The position numbers and the translations under genes are program-made. Below the pieces are notes generated by a model. It worked only from the letters and a program-made list of their open reading frames with translations. It made no database searches and was not told the DNA's origin. A DNA stretch of 64,000 nucleotides from Annona cherimola (taxonomy: Eukaryota; Streptophyta; Magnoliopsida; Magnoliales; Annonaceae), in NCBI GenBank assembly GCA_030490835.1, contig CM059971.1, positions 55,910,012 through 55,974,011 of the forward strand, read 5' to 3'. Shown one piece after another: positions 58,694 to 64,000 of the stretch (position 1 is its first letter; every line of letters starts with the position of its first letter).

Positions 58694-58726
<33 letters not shown>

Positions 58727-61343
58727 CACATATATGTATAGATTTGTTTGAATTTTTACACATGTTAATCTGTTTGCTTCTTCCAGAGTTTCCGGGCCTT
58801 GTATTATCAGCAGCAACTGTGGACTGTGTTGGCCGCAAGCGCTCAATGTCATCTATGTTTTTCCTTGGTTGCATTTGCCTTCTTCCGCTGCTACACACTC
58901 AGCCTGAGTTTATCAAGACAGGTCTTCTGTTTGGAGCCCGTATATGCATTACGGGAACCTTCACGATTGTGTATATTTATGCCCCAGAGGTGACCCTTCA
59001 ATCATTACTTTTATTTTGTTTTCATTTTGGTGCACACTATCTTTTATCATGATTAAAGTCTTATGTAGAGTTGTTACATGCCAAAGTTGGGGATCTACTT
59101 TATGCATACAACACATGACTTGTCCAATATTGAACATTATTCATTTGACATATATCAAAGAAATAAAGGATATCCACTTAATTGACAGAAAATATGGATG
59201 GAGTGTAATGTTTCTAAAAGATGGGAGAAGCCATACAATGGTCACAAAGGTTTGGATTATTTTTATTAGTGGTGCACCAAATCGAAATGTAGAAAATGCA
59301 TTTCTAGCACGCGTAAATTTTTGTCTATTTTCTTCTGTTTTTTTGCGGTTCCACCCTTCCTTTTATTTCATCATCATCAAAAGTTATTCCCAACCTATGT
59401 AAGGTCAGTTGCAAGGATCGTGTTGCACCATACTTTACATTCATGAACTATGGTCTTGTATTTCTAACATTCTTAGGTCTTGCTTAGTGACTTCTATCTT
59501 TTTTCTTTTTCTTTTTTTGGTTTTCCTTTCATTCTCTTATTGCATTCTATTTGAATAACTTTAACTCTCATAACCAATGCCTAGGTTATTTTCGATTACT
59601 TTATTATTATTATTATTATTTTTTGGATGAAGGATTACTTTATTTCTAATATTATCTATTGTTTTTTTACCACTCATCCACCTTAATATTCTCATTTCTT
59701 TTATTTGTAACAAAAATTTTAGCATGTACACATGCATTTTCCTGGCGATATAATGCGCATCAAAAGACCATCATCATCATTGTTTGTTTTTTTTTCACCG
59801 AAGTAAAGATTAGTAGAATGCATGCTATTGTGTTATTATTTATTGTGAACTACATTCTCAGTATGGCTCAGAATTTTCGTTTCTTTTTCTACTGATCTTT
59901 GATCATGTTTTTATAACTTTTCTCTTGCTTTTTGATGGCCTTCTACTCGACTAAATTCTCTTCTACTTATTGAAATTCTTGTTCTTTGTCTGTGACACCC
60001 TAAAACACAATTATAACAATGTAATGCCTTCTCAAAATGACTGATAGTTTGGGACATCTTAGTGGATGGACTGTCACCTATCAGATTCAGTCGAAAATTC
60101 ACCAGTCTCCCCTATTTGTAGGACTTTCAGGCAGTGCCAAACAATATTCTTAGAATTATGATTAAGCTGGCGACCTTCCATCTCTTATATATCCATTGAC
60201 AGCTAAGGAAACACAATTAATGAAACTAAGAAAAAGCTATTCATTACTGTAGGCAAACATTCCCCATCCACATCCATATAGTCATCCACATATAATCATT
60301 TAATTTTATATAATCCAAAATAAATTCATAAGTGTCACATAATCCAGTCATGCTTTGTGTTAAAATGTCTTTAAAACATGAAGGAAAAGATATTATGATA
60401 AGTAGACTTTAATAAAATTGAAAATTATGGTGCAAGGCTCTCTAATTTGAAGTAGATGATGTGTAATTAAGAGTCTTGGAAGTTGTGCACCAGCGCTCAG
60501 CGCCTTGGTAAGCACATTCGGGGTGTGTGCGTTTATCTGAGTTCGAGTTCCTGTGGGAGCAAAATGCTCCAGTGTAAATTAGTCATCAAAAAAAAAAAAA
60601 AAGGACTCTTGGAAGTTCTTGCAATTAGAAGCTTCTTCTCGTGCTTTGCTGGGGTAAAAGTTCATGAAATTTAGTTTGAGTTCACTTCACTCCCTATATA
60701 TCCTAGAAGACTAGAAGTCTAGAATTGCAATCCCCATTAGGTGTTTTGTGAAGTGTCTTAAATGCTTCCAACGGTTGCAATTTTTAGTTTGTAATTTATG
60801 CTTCCCATCTTAATCAACTGACCTCCATTACTTCATTTTATTTTCTAACCTTGCTTAGCTTGGCTCAAGATTGAGGCTTTAACAGCTATTTCATTTTAAA
60901 TCTTGGTCAAAGACCTCAATAGATTGACCTCTGTCACTGAGTTTTTACCTTGGTCAACTCAACTCTGCGATTGAAAAACACAAAAAAATGCATATGATAA
61001 ATTACACTTTGATAGAAATGCATCAGAACAACTGTATATTGCTGCCATTGAAATTTATAATTTTCTGAATCCAATGCCAACTTGATGCTTTTGTTTTTCA
61101 TTTACCATGCAGGTATATCCTACGTCAGTCAGATCAACTGGTGTTGGAGTTGCTAGTGCCATAGGAAGAATAGGTGGCATGCTATGTCCTCTTGTGGCAG
61201 TTGGTCTAGTACGTTCCTGTCATCTTACTGTGTCAATTCTTCTATTTGAATTTATACTATTCTTCTCGGGGATTGCAGTTATTCTGTTTCCTTTGGAAAC
61301 CAAGGGGCTTGATTTGACAGATACTGTATCTACTTCAAGATAA
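50999..61343 (+). CDS. NIAP: NIAP-type nicotinate transporter (MFS), five coding exons
   Basis: Coding exons 50999-51267, 53131-53368, 56695-57229, 58787-58989 and 61113-61343, all with GT-AG introns, sum to 1,476 bp and 491 residues, close to the roughly 500 of the Arabidopsis protein. The product is a 12-helix plasma-membrane-type major facilitator of the organic-ion/SV2 branch. Plant NIAP carries nicotinate (vitamin B3) and related compounds such as trigonelline. It begins with a short acidic tail and the near-invariant DEAL..MGFG..Q patch. It has the loop 2-3 motif [12 protein letters not shown], a large central loop, and a second GRK motif between helices 8 and 9. Intron positions fall between codons or split AGG and GAG codons cleanly. 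Function rests on family resemblance. Confidence 0.9.
51268..53130 (+). other. NIAP intron 1 after coding exon 1
   Basis: 1.86 kb, GT-AG. No element is recognised. Near its 3' end, 52920-52995 and 53050-53130 are diverged tandem copies of the acceptor region, both with ATGGATAA, TAAAT, CTGT/TTGTCTTC and a CTATT(C/T)CCAG end. Confidence 0.7.
53131..53368 (+). CDS. NIAP: NIAP coding exon 2 (residues 90-169)
   Basis: Acceptor TTTCCAG|GAAGG, donor CCTGG|GTATGG. It covers helices 3-5: [28 protein letters not shown] and [19 protein letters not shown]. The residue after GLGGG is His; as I recall, family members usually have Pro here. A duplicated acceptor region lies 135 bp upstream. Confidence 0.9.
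53369..56694 (+). other. NIAP intron 2, enlarged by transposon remnants
   Basis: 3.3 kb, GT-AG. 54280-54510 resembles a decayed hAT-type MITE (ACCCGAATTTTCAACC to GATTTGCACTCCCAATC). 54530-56400 is C-rich on this strand with TAGATAAATCAGTCTCAAAT and CTCAAACTCATG phrases of long gypsy LTRs on the minus strand, and includes a 45-bp direct repeat (ATCATAGGCAAACAAGTA at 56126 and 56348). None of the short frames in it is convincing. Confidence 0.5.
56695..57229 (+). CDS. NIAP: NIAP coding exon 3 (residues 170-348)
   Basis: Acceptor TTTTTTGCAG|ATCG, donor TTTGCAG|GTACAT. It encodes helix 6 ([20 protein letters not shown]), the SPESPRYL motif that follows helix 6 in this family, and the long central cytosolic loop (about 205-285, acidic, QLLPEERR). 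It then encodes helix 7 ([20 protein letters not shown]) and an extracellular loop. It is the largest exon. Confidence 0.9.
57781..58534. mobile_element. hAT-like MITE in NIAP intron 3
   Basis: Inverted ends AGGGGTGCAACTCAG and the complement of AGGGGTGCGACTTGAG delimit 754 bp. The interior is rich in GGTTTGGTTTGGGTTG and holds a 22-A run (57820-57841). AGGGGTG ends and this interior are typical of plant hAT MITEs. The expected 8-bp target duplication is not visible (TTAATGGT versus ATCTATGA). Confidence 0.6.
58690..58740. repeat. Compound microsatellite (CT)n(CA)n(TA)n
   Basis: CTCTCT, then CACACA, then ATATAT runs lie about 50 bp before the acceptor of coding exon 4. Confidence 0.85.
58787..58989 (+). 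CDS. NIAP: NIAP coding exon 4 (residues 348-415)
   Basis: Acceptor CTTCCAG|AGTTT (phase decides between two AGs), donor CCAGAG|GTGACC. It encodes helices 8-10: [20 protein letters not shown], then [15 protein letters not shown], then [20 protein letters not shown]. The loop motif normally D-R-x-G-R-K reads D-C-V-G-R-K here. Confidence 0.9.
58990..61112 (+). other. NIAP intron 4
   Basis: 2.1 kb, GT-AG. It contains a SINE (60485-60602). 59990-60470 starts TGTGACACCCTAAAAC and may be a piece of LTR-like repeat; this is uncertain. T-rich tracts lie at 59500-59700. Confidence 0.6.
60485..60602 (+). mobile_element. tRNA-derived SINE in NIAP intron 4
   Basis: 118 bp flanked by 14-bp direct repeats GAGTCTTGGAAGTT (60471-60484) and GACTCTTGGAAGTT (60604-60617), one mismatch. 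It has an A-box-like GCCTTGGTAAGCAC near its start, a B-box GAGTTCGAGTTCC (60539-60551) and a poly(A) tail of about 15. This is a textbook plant SINE in sense with the gene. Confidence 0.85.
61113..61343 (+). CDS. NIAP: NIAP coding exon 5 (residues 416-491 and stop)
   Basis: Acceptor ACCATGCAG|GTATAT. It encodes the YPT.VRSTGVG motif, helix 11 ([14 protein letters not shown]), helix 12 ([20 protein letters not shown]) and a short tail ending [11 protein letters not shown] before TAA. Confidence 0.9.
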   Translation, partial: VYPTSVRSTGVGVASAIGRIGGMLCPLVAVGLVRSCHLTVSILLFEFILFFSGIAVILFPLETKGLDLTDTVSTSR

Positions 61344-61860
61344 CATATTGCATTATCATAGTTTTATAGTGCGCGCCCATTGATAATGGATGTACAATGT
61401 ATAACCCAAGGAGGGATGTGTAAAGAATCTGAAAAATAGACTAGGGTATGGTAGTGGACCACAAGAATTTTTCTCGCAGACTTCGCTGAAAAAAGATGAC
61501 GAACTCATCACAATTCGTCAAAAGTATTTCTGCTGAAGTATTGCAAAAAGTGCTAGAGACAGAGCCTTCATCTCAATTCATACTGGCAGCAAGGTCATGC
61601 CATTTTTGTCCAGGAAATTTGGCTACCTTTTCTTGAAAGGGCTATTGACGTAGAAGCAAATATGCAATGTTAGTACTTCCAATACAGGGAAGAAAGTGGT
61701 GGCCGCCCCTTTTTGGGTCTCTATTTTGTTTATCCAGGATTGCATTGTTCAGCTATGTATTGTAAACAAATTTGCTTCCTGTTCGGAACAACATGAATAC
61801 AAATTCAGAATAAACGTTATCAGTTAGATGCATGCATGCGTCAACTGGTCTCATTATAGT
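61344..61860 (+). other. NIAP 3' untranslated region
   Basis: Follows the TAA. An AATAAA signal lies at 61809-61814, about 470 bp after the stop. A run of 40 A (61865-61904) lies 50 bp further; in genomic DNA this is a homopolymer, not the mRNA tail itself. Confidence 0.6.
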
Positions 61861-61863
61861 CCA

Positions 61864-61904
<41 letters not shown>

Positions 61905-61907
<3 letters not shown>

Positions 61908-62406
61908 ATATATTTGCAGATTTTTAGACCGTCTCAGGATTTTGGTCAAAAGAAGTAATGCATTAAATGTTCTGAATCTAATGCGCCAAGACAAGACATG
62001 ATTTCTATATATAATTAGGAATTATTAGTTTCAGACTTCCGGTTCCCGGATGTGAATGAATTCTAGCAATATGGCTATCAAGAAGCCGAGAGGGTCAGCT
62101 TAGCTCAATAGGTGTCGAGTTAGTGCTGTATGGATCGTGACGTCTTGTTGCCGACATATTTCCAATGGCTAATCAATGGGTATCACGTGGTTTAAGAAAA
62201 ATTTGGCAGTATTTCTCGTAACTTATAAGGGGATGGTATGGAATACCGTACGTGTTGTACACGAACATCACAATTCCATTCCGAAAAATATAACAATTGG
62301 CTTTACATTTTATACATTTACATGCTTATATTATCGAGGCATCCATATAGTAAGAGAATCATCATATTCTATTATTATATAACAAGGCAACCCAAAAGAT
62401 TATCAT
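61905..62406. other. No gene seen
   Basis: 62094-62150 (CAGCTTAGCTCAATAGGTG and GTCGAGTTAGTGCTGTATGG) resembles the head of a tRNA-derived SINE, but no B box or tail is seen. Nothing else is recognised. Confidence 0.35.
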
Positions 62407-62411
62407 ATATA

Positions 62412-63172
62412 TGTTTGTCCCGAGTTTATGAGAAAACTCAAGAGGTGAGGGGTGAATTGAGTTTTTAAAAATTCTTTTGGTATATTATATGTAACTTCTT
62501 GTGAACTAAATCCCTTTGAATGAAAACGGGAAAAATAAAAATATAAATAGAGCAAAAATATCAACATAAGAAATAATAGTAGTTTGGGACAATCCTTTTT
62601 ATTTCATTCCTCCAAGAACACATCCTTGTGCCTTGAGGTCTCTTTTATTCACCGTTCAAAGTGCTGTTCTACTATATCAATGGATATATAATTAAAGCCT
62701 TTGCTCTTTTCTAGATTTCAACTCTAGGAGGGTGTTTACAATATCCACACAAGTCGCGTATCTGAGTCGACTTCATATGCAGCTTCACCCAAGCAGCATG
62801 TTGGAGTCGACTTGAGTTGCAACTCGACTTCACCAAACTCAGCTTCGGACCCCCGAAGATACCCTACGTTGTTAACGGAGTTGACTTGGGTTGCAACCTG
62901 ACCCAAGTCACATTCGAAGTCGACTTCGGGTGCGACTTCACCTGCTTACGCGTCCATAATTTCGGCATTGTCGAAAAATAGTTCTTTGAGGTTGATACTG
63001 GAGTTGACTTCGATATCGACTTGACCTAAGTCAATGCCTAAGTCGACTTAGTTTGCGACATCTCTAAGCCTTGAATCATCTCAACACATACATTAGTGTC
63101 TTAAAACCTCTCAAATTGAATTGTTAATCATCGAAACATAGATTGTGCTTGATTTGCCATTTATTTACAACA
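62412..63172 (-). mobile_element. Sirevirus-type solo LTR, 761 bp
   Basis: It starts TGTTTGTCCCGAG and ends TTTACAACA, with ATATA on both sides (62407-62411 and 63173-63177). The first 100 bp match the intact Sirevirus LTR (GTCCCGAGTT, AAGAG.(G/T)GAGGGGTGAATTG), and it has GAGTCGACTTC palindromes (62764-63060) and a GTTAATCATC(A/G)AAAC end. It is less than half the length of the intact LTR, having lost the R/U5-U3 centre. The AT-rich flank makes the duplication less telling. Confidence 0.75.
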
Positions 63173-63177
63173 ATATA

Positions 63178-64000
63178 TATTGACATAGATTGTAAACAAG
63201 TTCGAAATGTACATTATAACATATTCATCACAGTTGGGTCAAACTAAGTGTCTACATTCATTAGTATTAGATAAAAGCACAAAGTCCAAAATAATGAGGA
63301 ACACATCCTTATCTATTGACTAGAGTCTTCAGAATTGTGTTCTCTTTCGGGCCCATCTCAAGACGCCTCACCTAACCTGTATCTAAAAGCAAAATAATAA
63401 ATCATGCGAGTCTAAATAGGCTCAATAAATAGATAAAAATTAGCACAAAATGAAACCAAACAAGACTCTGAACATGACATGACAATGATGCAGTATGTCG
63501 ATTCCTAAATCACCATGCATAATGTATAGAATCAACACTCATGCTTAAGAACATATGCATATAATCACATATCTTTAATGGGCTATACATAATCCTTTCA
63601 TCATGTCAGTTAAGAGCCATGAACAATCATCATTCTCATATCAACTAAGGGTCATGAACAACTTTATATAGCAAAACAATCCACTCCCACACAACTCTTT
63701 TCAAATGACTAGATAATGTAGTGCAACCAATCCTATGCCTCTGTGTTTTAAATCAATGCAATACAAGATAATTTCAAGAAACACAACACGATAATCATAA
63801 AAATTAATATCATAGGCCACACATGTGTCATTAATATTTCTAAGTATGCTTATTCACAACTTTAACATACCATTTGTCTTATTGGTATTTCATCGAACAT
63901 ATGATAGAAACGATAAGAAAAATTATTAGTTATTCACATTCAACTGCCGAATTTGAGCCAGCATACCTTCTCCTGATAAGGAAATGCTTATATACCCATC
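63178..64000 (-). repeat. Probable gypsy LTR-like sequence running off the window
   Basis: On the minus strand, 63450-63340 reads TTATTGAGCC.ATTTAGACTC then GATACAGGTTAGGTGAGGCGTC, resembling the TTACTGAGTC..CTCACG..GACAGGTACCGAG block near the end of copies A-C. No coding sequence is seen. Confidence 0.35.

Noticed and set aside
60539..60560. Possible tRNA gene (B box)
   Set aside because: No cloverleaf can be closed; the poly(A) tail and target duplication mark a SINE.
61865..61904. 40-A run as the end of a processed pseudogene
   Set aside because: It follows an intron-containing gene with its own AATAAA signal, and no duplicated retrocopy or flanking duplication is seen.
62094..62150. 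Second SINE near the right end
   Set aside because: Only an A-box-like head is visible; no B box, tail or duplication.

Overview
This is a transposon-rich nuclear segment from a flowering plant. The evidence is a five-exon plant-type transporter gene with GT-AG introns, plant LTR retrotransposons using initiator tRNA-Met or tRNA-Asp primer sites, FAR1/FRS-like and GRF-zinc-finger gene remnants, Tourist-like MITEs, tRNA-derived SINEs and an endogenous caulimovirid fragment. I cannot name the species.

The only convincing host gene is a plus-strand major facilitator of the plant NIAP (nicotinate transporter) type. Its coding exons lie at 50999-51267, 53131-53368, 56695-57229, 58787-58989 and 61113-61343. 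They join in frame to 491 residues. A 5' untranslated exon (50478-50687) carries several short upstream ORFs. The introns hold an LTR remnant, a hAT-like MITE and a SINE.

Left part (1-16000): a long non-coding LTR-like repeat (copy A, 1-4489); an Athila/Tat-like LTR segment with inverted ends (4490-6335); a badnavirus-like endogenous caulimovirid fragment (about 6660-8778) with a tRNA-Met primer site, several small ORFs and the start of a movement-protein polyprotein; two Tourist-like MITEs; a SINE; and a GRF-type zinc-finger pseudogene.

Centre (14690-32833): a three-level nest. A second long LTR (copy B) is split by a 10,142-bp Sirevirus (Ty1/copia, minus strand, 17686-27827) and by a solo LTR (copy C, 28298-31971). 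The Sirevirus has LTRs in which I see no difference, a perfect 5-bp target duplication, gag, pol, a third ORF, two polypurine tracts and AGTCGACT palindrome arrays. It also has an in-frame UGA between gag and pol, and Asn in place of the first catalytic Asp of reverse transcriptase.

Right-centre (33000-48500): a decayed FAR1/FRS gene, a Ty3/gypsy RT remnant, an older Sirevirus LTR, three satellite-like domains (a 51-bp array, an 11-bp repeat organised in a higher-order unit, and a diverged segmental duplication around the 51-bp array), a copia gag pseudogene interrupted by an LTR-like segment, and a MITE nested in a MITE. Right end (62000-64000): a short Sirevirus-type solo LTR with target duplication, then probable LTR sequence running off the window.
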